NCBI GenBank assembly: GCA_949825025.1 | Contig: OX463783.1 | Location: forward strand, 10,141,628-10,205,627 | DNA: 64,000 nt | Source: Siphlonurus alternatus | Lineage: Eukaryota > Arthropoda > Insecta > Ephemeroptera > Siphlonuridae | Direction of reading: 5' to 3' | Shown: positions 42,730 through 55,900 of the stretch, in pieces | Layout of the letters: the number at the start of each line of letters is the position of its first letter | Numbering within the stretch: the stretch's first letter is position 1 | Notes under the pieces: model-generated | What the model saw: only the letters and a program-made list of their open reading frames with translations | Told to the model about the DNA's origin: nothing | Database searches by the model: none | Position numbers and translations under genes: made by a program

Positions 42730-44400
42730 AGACATGAAAGATAACAGATTTAATCTGATTGCAAAGTTGAATATGGTTTTTAAAGTTTAATTTTATTTCA
42801 TGTTGTATATCATAGAAATATAGACCTTAAGAACAAAATAAATAATAATTTGACGTAATCCAGTCAATCAAATTTTGACAGCTGCGACTTACACACGTCA
42901 TGTTTTAATGTGTTGACGCGTGCACGTGTATTATTTACGTATAATGGAAAATTATATTTTGTAATATAAGCATTTTAAATAAAAATAAAAAACATGACAA
43001 GTTTGAAGTAGGCTGGACATTTTTTGATATATTATAAATGAAAAAATCAATAAAAAATATTAATAATTATCGAAATAGCGTGTGCAAATTTTTAGAAGTT
43101 TTAAGCGTACAAGATTTTATGTATTACATCCTACTTAAAATTTAATTTAATTAAAATATTGAAATTCACGAAGTAGGTTAATTATTACCTCCAAGCAAAA
43201 TAAACATTTTTTTTTCAATTAATATGATTAAAATGTAAGTACTGAGTGTTGTAAGGAATGTAATTGTATTTTAATTTAATGAGAACCATCGCGTGTCACC
43301 TGAATATATTAAGATAATCACTCGAATCACTTCTGTCTGTTGGTATAATATGATAAAAGCTGTATACGTATAATTTATTTGAATTATACTTAAACCAACT
43401 GTATAATATACAAAAAAAATCTCATTTTTTTTTTTTCTATCTGTGATAGAAAAATCTATGATCCAGCACATACAAAATTAAACGATATAAAGTTATAAAA
43501 GAAATATAACGGAAAAAGTTAAATTGCTGTATCAGAGACTATGAGAGAAGTACTGTTTGTTTTGTGGTCAGAAAATTGATCAAAAGTTTCAAATTCCTGG
43601 AAAGTAAAATTATAGCACCACTTTGTCACGCACACATTATATGGTGAGGAAAAATTCTGGCAAATAGCCATTGGTGTTTTGATTAATTGAGTCAACATGG
43701 CCATAAGACACGATCATTTCATATGGATTGATTAAATATTGTATTATATTTTTTTACGCTAAATTTAACGTTTACATAGGAAGTTTCAATATATTGATAT
43801 ATAGTACCTTTATTTTTAATACATATTTAAAATACGGGATACCATTATTCAAAATGGTACAGCTAAAATCATGTAAGTTGCAAAACTCACTTAATAATAC
43901 TTAATATATATTTGCATTATTGAGGTATATTCTATTTTTGTAAAGTTTTATATATTATTTTTTTATATAAAATATTATATTTATAATTATATAGAGAGCC
44001 TCCACACCAAACGGGAATAAAAGCGATTGCCGGTAAAGTGGGACGATGTAAAAGTTAATTTCTCATCTCGCGTTTCACTGATAACGTATAAATATATATT
44101 ATAGTGAAAATGGTCTTTAATCAAATTTATTATATATTTATTATAAATATATATATAATAAATACGTTGATTATCACATGCAAACACGACCAATGAACTA
44201 CTCAACCAACATCCTGTATATTCAAACCCACAGCTAGTTAACAATAAGTGTAACAATTGAGTAATTGTTTATGTAGGTGTATAATGAGAGAAATACTATT
44301 GCTAGAAAATAACATGTCGATGTCAAATATACATACATAATAAATTTATAGCACTGAATGATATGAATTTCATTATATATTTTTTTAATTGTGAAGCATG
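42730..44400. other. AT-rich intergenic sequence, no gene recognised
   Basis: Mostly A and T with scattered short frames lacking family motifs. No clear element boundaries. Confidence 0.4.
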
Positions 44401-44419
44401 AAGAAGGTTTTTTACATCC

Positions 44420-44960
44420 AATATTTTATTTATTTATTTTATTTTTTTATTTTAAATCATTTGGCTTGTACAGAGACAAACATTGATCAAGTCAAAACTT
44501 ATTATAAAATATAAACTATAAGATTAAATTATACATACAATTATATACAAAAACAGGACAAATACACAAACTATCTAATAAATTATTAGTCATTTAACAA
44601 TAAAATTATCATGCCAAATAAGTTAACCCAATACAATATTTTCTGGTAATTTACTACTAAAAAAAGATTTAACTGAATAGTATTCCTTATTAATTAAAAT
44701 TTTCTTTAACATGTTTTTAAAACAATTGGGATTAGCTATATTTGTAAGACTATTTGGTAAAAAATCGTAAATTTTTGCTGTTTGATACATAGAACTATTT
44801 TCCATAAATCCATAAATATATATTATGTACATCTCGGGACAGCATAGATTTTACTGTTGTCTAATTTATGGACGCTGCTGCTGAAAGTTGCATAGAGATG
44901 TGTAGGTTTGCAAATATGAGAGAGGTAAGAGGAGCACTCGGTCTGTTTAAGTTCAAGACG
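44420..44960 (-). pseudogene. Decayed 3' end of a non-LTR retrotransposon reverse transcriptase
   Basis: On the minus strand a broken frame reads AKIYDFLPNSLTNIANPN, then FKNMLKKIL and EYYSVKSFF. This fits the pattern (K-x-YN-x-LP ... F-K-x-x-L-K ... YSV-x-E-F) that closes reverse transcriptase proteins of Jockey/RTE-like elements. Just upstream SKIYAVPRC lies in another frame, showing a frameshift. The 3' side continues as gtacaagccaaatgattta and ends in A/T-rich (AAAT)n. Only the tail of the element is left, with stops and frameshifts. The family call is by pattern memory. Confidence 0.5.
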
Positions 44961-45049
44961 CCTCCATAATATTATAGATTACATGGCACCCATATTAACA
45001 TAATTTATTTATTTATTTTCTTAAACCCTAACTGGGCATTTCTGCTTAC

Positions 45050-45385
45050 TAATTATTCACTAAATTTGAAACCCCGAACCTTCCGAAACCCTAACTTAGC
45101 GTTTTGCTGGCTCTTCCGGAAGGGGGGCGGCCGCGGCCTTTCAATTCATCCCGCCGGCATTTGCCTGCGACTGGGGAAAACGTGGAAACCTCAGCCAGGA
45201 TGGACGCTACAGCTTTTATCAATGAACCGGAAGTGCAATGGTCCAAAGCCAGGGGAACTACATATAGTGGAAAAGCGCAACGATTTACCCCTGGGTGGGA
45301 AACGTGTTTTTTGTTGAAAATGGTCACCCATCCAACTACTAACCACGCTCGGCGTTGCTTGACCTCGGTGATCTGATATAATTAT
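45050..45385 (-). mobile_element. 5S rRNA-headed SINE, minus strand
   Basis: Read on the minus strand, 45375-45315 gives gatcaccgaggtcaagcaac, then gccgagcgtggttagtag and ttggatgggtgacc, a clear 5S rRNA internal promoter. The body follows (ccctggctttggaccattgc, ttgataaaagctgtagcg, ctgaggtttccacgttttcc, gcaggcaaatgccgg). Confidence 0.87.
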
Positions 45386-45599
45386 ATACCACATGGGTAA
45401 AACTCGTGGTATTCAGAGTTATTTTTATGTATTCAATGGATATTAATTATTAAGCATGCAAGGTAAAATTGCAGTAATATGATAAAGGAGTAGACTTAAA
45501 ATTTAACTTTGTGTCTTCTATAGAAGTTCTATCCACTTATCCAATAAAAAATTACATGCATAACTTATTAGGTTGTTCCTTATAACGTTATGTTGAGTA

Positions 45600-47760
45600 A
45601 CTCCACTGATTGAGTAAAATATACAGTCAAATTAATTTCCAAACGGAAGTAAAAAGTTTTTCTATTTGAATTTTGAATTTTTGCAGAAAGTTTTTTTTTT
45701 TTTTTTAAATAAGAATGCTGTTTTAAAAATTTCTAAACTCGAACATTAACAGAAAGGCCAGAAATCTTTCACTTCCGGCTACTTCCGGTGAAAATGTAAA
45801 ATAAATTTGAGTGTAGTAAGGTTGCTTATTAGTGACGTCATCAAGCACATGACTGCTTGTTTCTCGTGGGATTGTTTACAAAGTGTTTTGCTTCATGTAA
45901 ATAAATCACGAGAGTCAATTAAAGATTCAACTTTGTAACCATATTATTAATAATAATAACATATCATTAACATGTTATTATTTGTTGCTCTTGTTTATGA
46001 ACATAGGAAATACTTAATGTTTATTCAACTGAAATAATTTCAAAATTCTAATTACGTAATATTCAAATTCACTTGATTAGGCGTTGTAATATATAATAGT
46101 GATATTTTTAACAGGTATTATTTTTTTTAGCTTTTTAACTGAACCCTAGTATAGGGTACTGGCCACATTTAAGTGACTGAATTGAATTTAACCTCCCGGC
46201 TCTGCGTAGACCCTACTTTTGTGGGTCCCTTCCAAACCGGGGCGGCCATGGCCTATTAAGCAATCCATCCCAGGATTCGCCTAGTTGTGACTGAGGAAAC
46301 CATGGAAACCTTAGTCAGGATGGTAAGCAATTGATGGAGGATGCCATCAATCACCTCCCGGATGCACGAGTGGGTGTTCTTTAGCAACCGCTACTTGTGA
46401 AAAGTTTGGCGGTGCATGGCTGGGATCGAACTCACGACCATCCGATTACGAATCAGAGGTGTATACCACTGCGTCAAACAGGTATTATATAGGACGGATT
46501 TAAATAAAAAAAAATGTATGTATGCTGCTATCACAATTTACAGAATTAAAATATAAAATTCCTTAATAAAAAATTGTTTATTAATAATAAAATTCAAATT
46601 GTTTGAATTAATAGTTATTTATTTTCTTTCACATTATATTTTCCGTCATGGCAATTAGCATATCTTCTATACCTGGTTATCTTTAGTGCTATATCTATTT
46701 TGCATAATTTGTTAAGCCTTTTTGTGTCTAAAACATTGAAATATCAATTTCAAGTGTGCGTGTCTTTTTTTTTTTTTACGCAGGCTTAGATGGGATGGTG
46801 GGAACACACAAAAATCAACTGACTTGAAGCCTCTATAATATTTTTTGTAGAAAAAAAAAAGAAGAAAAAAAATGAAATAGTAAAACGAGCTTGCTTGTAC
46901 TTTGACAAAAACGTAAAGGGGTGGAACTTGATATGATAAAACAAAAGAAGAGTAAAATACAGTAAAATTAAGTTTACATTCCCTCCGGAAGTAGCGGGAA
47001 ATTTTTTATTAATCAGCTTAATTTTCGTAATTCATTTCTAAAACTGTACAAAGTAGTTTGTATTTGTCACTATTTAAAATTTCATTACTGAAATATGAAT
47101 AAGAAGGTGAAAACATTTTACATCCGGTGTGCATTCAAATCAATTTAACTGTAGCTTAGAAACTAAGTGGTTTCTACAGTAAAATTTATTTTATATTCGA
47201 CCCGGAAGTGCAATTTTATTCATATTAGAAGTTTGAAATATTTGCAGAGAGGTTTATAAAAAAATTACTGACTTGTTTACAATATTTCAAAACTCGGATA
47301 TAAATAGGAAGGTCAGAAAAGACTCACTTCCTGTAAGAATATAAAATTAAATTAACTGTATCTGAGAAACTCGAACACGCGCATTCTTCATACAGTCAAA
47401 TTAATTTAATTTTCTCGACGGAAGTACTCAGAAATAAAAGTTTTATACATTTTTTTTTTTATTCGTGTTTGAAGTTTCAAATTCAGCGAAAGAGTTTTTT
47501 TTTATCAGAATTCGTCAAAAATTTCAGATATGAACAAGAAGGATGTAAACTCTACACTTCCGGCTACTTCCACCGAGATTTCAAAATAAATTTTACTGTA
47601 ACTTTCCCATATGTTGAAATTATAATACTGGAAGTTCGTATATAAGCTTTCGGCTACTTCCGGAAGGAATATAAATTAAATTTGACTATACTTTTCTTTC
47701 ATCAACTCTACACTTCTTGCTACTTCCGGAGGGAATATCACGTAAATTTGACTGTACTTT
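45600..47760. repeat. Dispersed CACTTCCGGCTACTTCCGG repeat cluster
   Basis: Words such as cacttccggctacttccggt (45772), ccggaagtagc (46985), acccggaagtg (47200), cacttccggctacttcca (47558), cggctacttccggaagg (47650) and tgctacttccggagg (47724) recur. They are usually followed by a/gatataaa-ttaaatttgactgtac. cagtcaaattaattt with cggaagta occurs at 45625 and 47395. Spacing is irregular. CCGGAAGT is also the ETS-factor core. The cluster ends just upstream of the candidate transcription start near 47836. Confidence 0.6.
46140..46492 (-). mobile_element. tRNA-headed SINE, minus strand
   Basis: On the minus strand the head has tgacgcagtggtatacacc (A-box-like) and gtcgtgagttcgatcccagc (B box). It is followed by a body with tcctgactaaggtttccatg, gtttcctcagtca and gcgaatcctgggatgg. 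That body is shared with the 5S-headed SINEs in this window. Confidence 0.82.
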
Positions 47761-47835
47761 TCTGTCATGAGCCCTCTTCTCCTATGAATTTGCATACTCT
47801 GGTGTGGTGATAAGGCTGGGTCGGCGGCTCGCAGC

Positions 47836-47934
47836 TCAGTCAGTCAAGCGGGCCAGAGGAAGAAGCATCTGTCAGAATGTCATCTTGATAAAAACAAGTC
47901 AGCGCTGTCGTCCGAGCTACTCTCCATATAAACA
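47836..47934 (+). promoter_or_regulatory. Candidate start site and 5' UTR exon of the SLC36-like gene
   Basis: TCAGTCAGTC matches the arthropod initiator TCAGT. The following 100 bases are much richer in G and C than the surroundings, lack an ATG-led frame of note, and end in a strong donor (aaaca then gtgagt). The first coding exon begins right after an acceptor (gacgtttcag) at 52800, so a 5' UTR intron is expected. Confidence 0.45.
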
Positions 47935-48249
47935 GTGAGTAAACCGAGCAGGTTGTTACAAGGCCCGTCTATTAAGAAAACTGTTGTGAAGAACTTTAAA
48001 AATATTATAAGCAAGAAAATTATATATTAATAGTGATTATTAACTTTTTTTTTTTAGAAAAATAGCATGCAATAAGTAAACAAATTACATCGTATGTACA
48101 CTACAGTACAATTACAATGTTAGCTTTGGTATATTTTTTTTATATAATTATATAAAATTTTAAAAAATAGTAGCAAAATCATATTAAAATCAAGAATACG
48201 TACGACGTGGTCTTGCCTAAAATTAAATTTGTTAATTAAGTTTTACTAA

Positions 48250-48390
48250 GGGGCATTCACAAAGCCTTAAGGCTACATTTAAGGCTCAATAATTTAAGAC
48301 CAGAAATTTTGGGTCTAAAAAACACGTCTAAAATCAAGCTTTAAATTATCGAGCCTTAAATGTGGCCTTAAGACTTTGTGAATGCCTCTT
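48250..48390. mobile_element. Short MITE related to the GGGGGCATTCACAAAGC family
   Basis: ggggcattcacaaagcctta is mirrored by ttaagactttgtgaatgcc. The arms hold ggctacatttaaggctc and its complement. Confidence 0.75.
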
Positions 48391-49150
48391 ACTAACTTTT
48401 TATCGGTGTCAATTTAATTATTTATTTTATAACCTCCTGTTTTACAATATATTTTAAGTACAACATTGATTATAGAAAAATTACATTTGAATGAATGCTC
48501 ATTTCACATTATATGATATAAACATACACAACATATATAATATTATAAATAATTTATTTCACTTATGGTTCAAATTGGATTACCAGTAGAAATTTATCCT
48601 TATAATGATCGAGTTATGAATATAAAAAAGTCCTTCATAAATAAAAAAAAATCATAATACGAATTCAAATTAAGTGTATAATTTAAAATTAAAATTTCAT
48701 CATATAGTATTACCACATATTTATAATATATTATGCAATAGAGACTACATGGGCTCAATACTGTGTGTAGTAAATTCCCTGTTTGTATGAAAAGGATATA
48801 AAAAAAAAACACTCGGTCGAACAAAACAGGAAAAACAGCTATTATTTATAAAGGTTGATAAAAAATGTGTTGTAATTTTTTCAACTCTGGTTTTCCAGAT
48901 GTTAAAAGCGACAGCTATAAGGATCATATTTATATGTCATTTAGTGACAGACTCAACCATATTTAATATTAGAGACTTATTAATTAATTAATTTTTTAAT
49001 AGACGCAGTGTTGGTAACTTCTAATTTATTTTGTTAATTAATTTTAATTACAAATAGTTTAGAATTCAATATTGAATTTTTTTTTTAATCAATGCCTTTT
49101 TTCTCAGGATTTCAATAACAAATTACAATATTTTAATAAGTTATTTATTA

Positions 49151-49636
49151 TAGAGTGCGGAAAAAAGTCACATTTTTTTTCGGAAAATAGGCGCCTAAAA
49201 AGTCAACTTATTTTTGGAAAATAGTTTAAAAAAAGTCACTTTTTTTTAAAAATAGTCTATAAAAAGTCACTTTTTTTGTTTGGAAATGCACAAAAAGGCG
49301 TTTGAAAAGTGCTATTTAAACGTGTGTTTAAAAGTTTTATTTTTTTTTAAATTTCTTTACACAGACTTCCCTTACAGAGACTGAAGTCTTTGTTTCTTTA
49401 CTTCCTTTTTTTTTTTTGGCAATATGAAGAAAAGAGCTGAAATGTACTAAAAATATGTCAAAAAGTCACGAAAAGTCATATTTTGCCAAAATAGTCGCAA
49501 AATCCAAAAATAGTGTAAATAGTCTTTTTTTATAGGCTCATTTTAATCCACTTCCGGAGATCGGTGGACATCCTAAATGACAACAAAATAGTCCTCATGT
49601 GCACAAAAAGGCAAAATAATTTTTTTCCGCGCTCTA
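49151..49636. mobile_element. Inverted-repeat element with TAGAGYGCGGAAAAAA ends
   Basis: tagagtgcggaaaaaagtc on the left pairs with ttttttccgcgctcta on the right. The interior repeats aaaagtcac and aaaatag words. It is not coding. Confidence 0.65.
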
Positions 49637-50382
49637 GTTATATTTACAATAAATTAAATTTAATATTAAATTACTTATATGTTAATTTTCGTAAGGATCT
49701 ATTTCATGTTTATTTCAGATAAAAAATATATGCTGTATTTTGTGCTTCAATTAAAATGTAAATAATATAACATTTCAACTTCATTCAAAATACAAATTCA
49801 TATTTTCTCGTCATAAATACCAGGAAATGACAGTACTTCTTTATTTCCTAATATTAGTAATATCAGCATTTGGATTATGAAATTTTCCAGTCAGATTTGT
49901 AATAAAGAGTACTAAATTATTTTGAAAAAATATATATCAAAATTGACATGAACATAAACTTTTACTTCCGGTGGGAAAATCAAAATGTAACATCCAGAAA
50001 ATTGATCGAGTAAATAGCATTTTTTAGTAGAATTAAATTAAAAAAACATCAATAACATGGAAGATTTTATCTCAATTAAATCTTACAACTCTAAAGATAA
50101 TGTCTTAATCTCGACATAATATTGTGTTTTATTAAATCAATATAATCTTTGTATTTAATCCGAGTTAATCTTAATGAACCTTATATGAGATTATTTATAC
50201 ACAGTACATCATGGTAACATCAGAAATCAATTCTGTATGTCATTGGCTAAAATTTTACAGATTTTTTTTTACTAAATGCTAAAATAAAATAAAAAAAAAC
50301 AAGGTGCAAAGTCTAAAATAAATTTGTTTTTAATAAAAATGAAACTTCCAGAAAAATATATGATAATTAAAATCAGTTCATT

Positions 50383-50383
<1 letters not shown>

Positions 50384-50424
<41 letters not shown>
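50384..50424 (+). repeat. (CT)n microsatellite
   Basis: About 20 CT dinucleotides in non-coding sequence. Confidence 0.95.
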
Positions 50425-50429
<5 letters not shown>

Positions 50430-50690
50430 CTCAAGCAGATATGCTAAGTATTTGCAAATATTTCAAAAATATTCTCTCCATGATATAATCATTCTCAGAA
50501 GCGTATCCCTGTAAATTCTCGACATAAGATAGAGTTATCTATTCAACCCACGTCTATCTTCTCTAGTAGCCCACAAGGCCATGGACAAAGAATGTGCGGA
50601 CGATGCTTAAATGACTGATTGTGCTTTTGTAGTCGAATTACCTCTACCCGTTTAATTATGTGGCCAGACAGATCTGATATCTTTTATATG

Positions 50691-50828
50691 GTTCATATTT
50701 AACTTGGTTTCCGTCGGAAACGCTCGGGTGTCCTTCGGCTCATCTCGGCCAATGAAATTCTTCGCTACAAACAACGCACCCAATGACTGAAGACGTTACA
50801 AACAAGATGAAACCCAAGTTAAATATGA
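50691..50828. mobile_element. Hairpin MITE (TTCATATTTAACTTGG ends)
   Basis: ttcatatttaacttggtttc is mirrored by aaacccaagttaaatatgaa. The loop region is richer in G and C. Confidence 0.8.
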
Positions 50829-50924
50829 ATTATAGTATAATTACAATTTATAGAAAGGATAAAAAATTAATGAATGTCGACAGAATCTCTTAATACATTT
50901 TTTTTTTTACATAATAGGGGGTTT

Positions 50925-51005
50925 CAAGGCTACATTTTATTAAAAGATAAAAGATATAAAAAAATCTTTAAATTTTGAGCCCCTTTTTTGTGAATGACCC
51001 CTATT
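50925..51005. mobile_element. Decayed relative of the GGGGGCATTCACAAAGC family
   Basis: aggctacattttattaaaag on the left and ttttgtgaatgacccct on the right keep only part of the family ends. Confidence 0.45.
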
Positions 51006-51009
51006 ATAT

Positions 51010-52780
51010 TTGACAGTAATGCACCAATTTCACGGATCAGAAAATTGTGAAGTTCAATAACCTCAGTGATGCCACTACAAATTAGCATATTATATATTTA
51101 TTTTTTACGTACCAGTATATAACATATATATTATATAAGGAACGTTTTGATATATTTATATTACATGAATTTGTACAGATAAATAAATTAATTATTGTAA
51201 AAAAAGGAAAAATAAAATAAAAAATGGTTATGTACTTGCAAAATTTACAATTTGAGTTGGGAAGGGAATAGGGGAGAGGAAGGGGTAAGATCGAGCACAC
51301 CTTCAAAAGAAAAAAAAGAAGATATTCGAATTTATTAGAGATGAATTTGAATAGACGGCCATTATTCAACATTGTCATACACATGTTGATCTTAAATTTA
51401 GACTAAATTTTATATTATATAGAAATTTTGCATTTTTATCATTAAAAAAATGCACATAATATAAAATATAATTTTATGTTTTTGGGCGCTCCAGAGTAAA
51501 AAAAAATAAATAAATAAATAAAAATAAAAAAAATAAATAAAAATAAAAAAAATAAATAAGAAAAATTTCTGTATGCCTCGAAGTGTAGTATTTATATTCA
51601 AAGAGCAAAACTCTCGTTGTAAACATATAAAAAAATTAGTGCTAATTTAAAGACCAATGTACAATATTTTTTCATATATTTTTTGCTGACATTTAAATGA
51701 TAAAAACCAATACGACGACGCATGATATATTTATTCTCCGTCTTTAAGGTTAAGGTCAGATGGTGGATATGATCAGCTGGCAGTTAAATATTTTAACCTT
51801 GTTTGTTCTTGGAGGCTCGTCTCCATCAATTCTATAGACTGGAATGTAGGTGCACGTGACTTGAAGTTAATTGAAATACTTCCAAGTTGTAAAACACGTT
51901 ATCGGTTACGTCAGCGTAAAGGCGGGTCGCACACAGACCGCGATCGTAAGTGCGTGCAATCTACGTTTTTTAATTAAGTTTGTAGTAACTTATTTGAAAA
52001 ATTACCTCTTCAACTCATCCATTACACGTCTAAACCTACAGTATTTTTTACCTCTAAAACACATTTTATTTTCTCTTCGCTCAAAGTGATTATATAATAA
52101 TTATATTTTAAATGTTGTATGCCTATGTGTTTGACGCAATAAAATTTATAAAATTGCAGCTTATTATTTTTACGGTATTTTTTTAAGGGAATTTTTAAAT
52201 TGTTGTTTTAAAAGCATTCTATAATTATTTACAAATTATTAATTTCTTCTTTCTATCTGTCTCACTCCCTCCTCTCATCTCATCTCTCCCCCATCCCCTC
52301 CTCTCTCCAAAGTGGGTAAAGTTCCCTGGCAGATACATGGCGTCATAAAGTTAGTGCGAACCTAGTGATAACTGCTGGAACTACGTGCGTCTTGGCGAGG
52401 ATTGCTGTATATGATTAACATTGTAAAATCATGTCAGCAGCCACAGCATAATTTTACAGAAATGACAACACCGTAATTAGTTGTCGAATACTTTCGGACA
52501 AATGTAAAAAAATATTTCAACTTCGTAAATGATTTCTTTCCTAAAAATTTGATAATTTTTGTGATTTTTCCCCATGCTATAGGTATTGCCGTATCCTCGA
52601 TGCAAACAGCAAAATTTTCAGACGTCAGTGCTATCTCTTGGTCCTTTATATCCTCTATACCTCCCGTGCGACGAGTGACGTCACGCTACTTCGAGTTTCT
52701 CTACCTACAATTCCACCTTGTAACTGTAGCTACCTTGCTCTCTGAATGATACTCCTCCACTCAGTACGTTTGTTTCTACC
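51010..52780. other. Non-coding stretch upstream of the SLC36-like coding exons
   Basis: AT-rich with an (AAAT)n tract at 51498-51560 and a fragment at 51990-52090 matching the MITE at 32085. The segment 52310-52410 is less AT-rich and could hold transcribed leader sequence, but no splice pair or frame supports a call. Confidence 0.35.
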
Positions 52781-52802
52781 AAGTTTACCTGACGTTTCAG
52801 CG

Positions 52803-52987
52803 ATGTCTACCTGCCAAGCCCCCGAGGTCCGCGACCAGGAGGTGGGCGCTACCAAAGAGGCGGGGGTGTTCACCGTTCTCTCCGGGGTCACCGTAAGCAC
52901 CAAGGAGCTGCAGGGGAGCGGAGGGGTGGCCGTCAGAGACCCCAGAAACAGCCCTTTCCTGGCGAGGAAAACTAAACTACCTACCAC
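52803..52987 (+). CDS. SLC36-like exon 1: N-terminal tail
   Basis: MSTCQAPEVRDQEVG to FLARKTKLPT. Hydrophilic, no membrane segment. The ATG is two bases after an acceptor. Confidence 0.88.
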
Positions 52988-55900
52988 GTAAGTAATTATT
53001 GAGATTCAGAAGACTGGGGAACGATTCAAAAAGTGTGGTTCCCCTGGCTTTGGACCATTGCACCTCTGGTTCATTGACAAAATCTGTAAGCTGTAGCGCC
53101 CATTCCATCCTGATTGAGGTTTTCACGTTTCCTCAGTCGCAGGCAAATGCCGGGATGTTTTGCAAGGCCATGGCCGCTCCGTTCTGAAAAAGCCCGTGAA
53201 ACGCTCAAGTTATTGTTTCGGAAGTTTTTAGGGTTTCAAAGTAGTATGTAATTAGAATTAATATATTTAAATTAAAAAATCAATTACATTATCTTATCTC
53301 ATTTTAAGTTAATGTCTGTTATTTTTACTAGGACAATATGGTCATCTTAATAACTAGGATTTATAATTGCATTGATAAGGATTCATTATATAACACGCAT
53401 TGAAGTATTTAAGAACAGATTTGGAGAAGCCTGTTAATTGAGTGTGTGTATCTATCGTTCAAAAGTGAACATTAAAAAACCATTTAGATATAAGGTTATT
53501 GTATCGCCATAGAGAATATATTGAATATAGTCTCCATGTTATCTCTGTTTTAAAGTTGAGCATCCATTAGGAAAATAAGTTGAGTTGATATTTTCTATAA
53601 ATAGTTTAAGTGATTCTCCAATTCAAACAGAAATTAAAAAAATTCTATCTCACATAGTTTTGCTAGAAAAAAAAAATCCAAAATCAGGGTGAACTTGCTT
53701 ACTTGTATAAAACACCCTGGAATATCTTGCAAAAATACATCGTTTGGTGGTATCAAAAAAAATACAGCTATGTTCTATGACCCAAACTTTAATTAAAAGT
53801 GACTAATTTTTTTTTACTTGAATCCATTTTTTCATAAAAGAAAAAATGAAGAAAATCCGCCATGTTAATTCCCATAAGAGTTTTTCTTTATTTTTTTTTT
53901 ATGAAAAAAAAAATGGATTTGAGCAAAAAAATTTTAATATTATTTTTTGGTTAAAGCTTGGGCCATTGAAAATCGATATAATTTTAATTTTTTATACCAC
54001 GTAACAGTGTATTTTTTCGAAATATTCGAGATTGTTTGTCAGGTATTAAACACATTTCATATACAATTGAAACCTTTATTATGATATAATTATAATAGTT
54101 AATTACGTTAATTACTATGCTGTTACAAGGACTATAAATAGAAGTAATATCTCTAGCTAGTTATTATGCCATTATAACTTCACTATTATAAATATAAATA
54201 GTGCTACTTTTGTACTCAGCGTTTTTTATAGTTTACCAATCTTGTTTGTACAGTACTTAATTACTATTCATAACTCATAATATCTTTATTGTTTTTCGAT
54301 TGTATAATCACACAATACAACTTAATTATCATAAACTTCTTCTTAATCAAGACATAACGTCAATTTTAAAAACATAAACAATTAGCCAATTAGCTTAATA
54401 ACAATTTGACTTTACATGCACAATCGTAAAAAAATCTTATTTTACAATATACATGACATAATATATTATATACTATCCAAATCAAACAATAATCTGTTTT
54501 GAGTTCTAAAAATTTACAATATTATTTTTTGATATACACGTATGTACACTCGTCGTCTTGGAAAATTTCCCACTTGCAGCCGTGTTTATTACCATGCTCT
54601 GCATGTGCTATGAATATATTCTTACGGGGCATGGTAATTAACAAAGTGAAATTTTCCGAGGTGACGACTGTACAATAATAAAATTTCAGAGTATGATCTT
54701 CCAAGTACGTTTGACGTTTCAGTGACAACCAGACCTTGGTCCATTTGATAAAGAGCAGCCTGGGCACGGGCATCCTCGCCATGCCCTGGGCCTTCAGTCA
54801 TGCGGGGATCGTGGGGGGACCAGTCGGTCTCATCTTCATAGGCCTCGTCAGTACGTACTGCATACATGTAATGGTGAGTCGTGGAGGGGTCCTCTGATAA
54901 AAAGAGTATGAACTAACATCAAGTCTCGTATAATTATTAAATGTATCGTGTCTCGTCCGAAATCTATCTGCCTATCAAAATTCATAATTATTGACCCTGA
55001 ATTTTATAAAACTGCTGCTATGACAGACAGATAATGATGTTTGCTTCAATTTAATAAATATAATTTTAGACACATTGACAACTCGTAAGGCAGTTCTCGG
55101 CTTTCATCAATTAATTTGTAAATCTCCTAAATTTCACATATCTGAAAAAAATTGCATTTTTAAACTGTGTAATCAGAGTTACAGTCAATATCGCATTTTA
55201 ATGTTTGTGTTGACTATGCCAAGGAAGATGTTGTCTGATTCCTAAGATCTAACACTATAGTTATACTTTACTCTGCAGGTCCGATGTGCCCACGAGCTGT
55301 GTTGGAGACACAACATTCCTGCCCTGGGCTTCGCAGACCTGGCCGAGGTCGCCTTTCAGCATGGACCCTTGCGTGTGAGGCGCTACTCCCGCGCTGCAAG
55401 GTACCACCAGCAGGAACTTAACATTAGCCTGCTCTATAAATTAATGAATCCCTATAAATTATTCAAATCAAACAAATCTATATAAAAATGTAATGTTGTT
55501 ATTAAAATTACGTAAATACTAAATACATTTCGCTTCCAGAGTCATTATTAGTCATATATATATAAGAATTAAACAATGGATTAACTTCATTTCAATATCA
55601 ATTAACCCTAGCATTTCCAGGCGATTTTTGATCATCTTCTTTATTAAGGGGGTGGGGGGTTGACATGACCCGCTATTTAAATCACATGTTAAAAAAAATT
55701 AAAGTTTTGTTTCACTATTTTTTTATTTTATTTTATTTTATTTATTATTATTATTATTTTTTTTTTTGAAATACTTTGCTGGGTGGCTAACTAAGGATTA
55801 CAAATCTTTTCAGAATTTTTGGAGCAGTATTTCACACTTTTTATCCACTTTAAAAGAGTTACAGGTAATGCTAGGGTTAAACGATACAAATATTAGAACA

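Noticed and set aside
45310..45385. Possible functional 5S rRNA gene
   Set aside because: Only the internal control region is kept, followed directly by a SINE body. No full 120-base 5S sequence or terminator is present.
45066..45394. Several overlapping frames on both strands, richer in G and C
   Set aside because: The whole stretch is a 5S-headed SINE. The composition explains the open frames.
46420..46492. Possible tRNA gene on the minus strand
   Set aside because: A and B boxes are visible, but the acceptor stem does not close and the sequence continues into a SINE body.
48600..51600. Minus-strand frames of 60-100 residues rich in Ile, Phe and Tyr
   Set aside because: They are low-complexity AT-driven frames without motifs or splice support.
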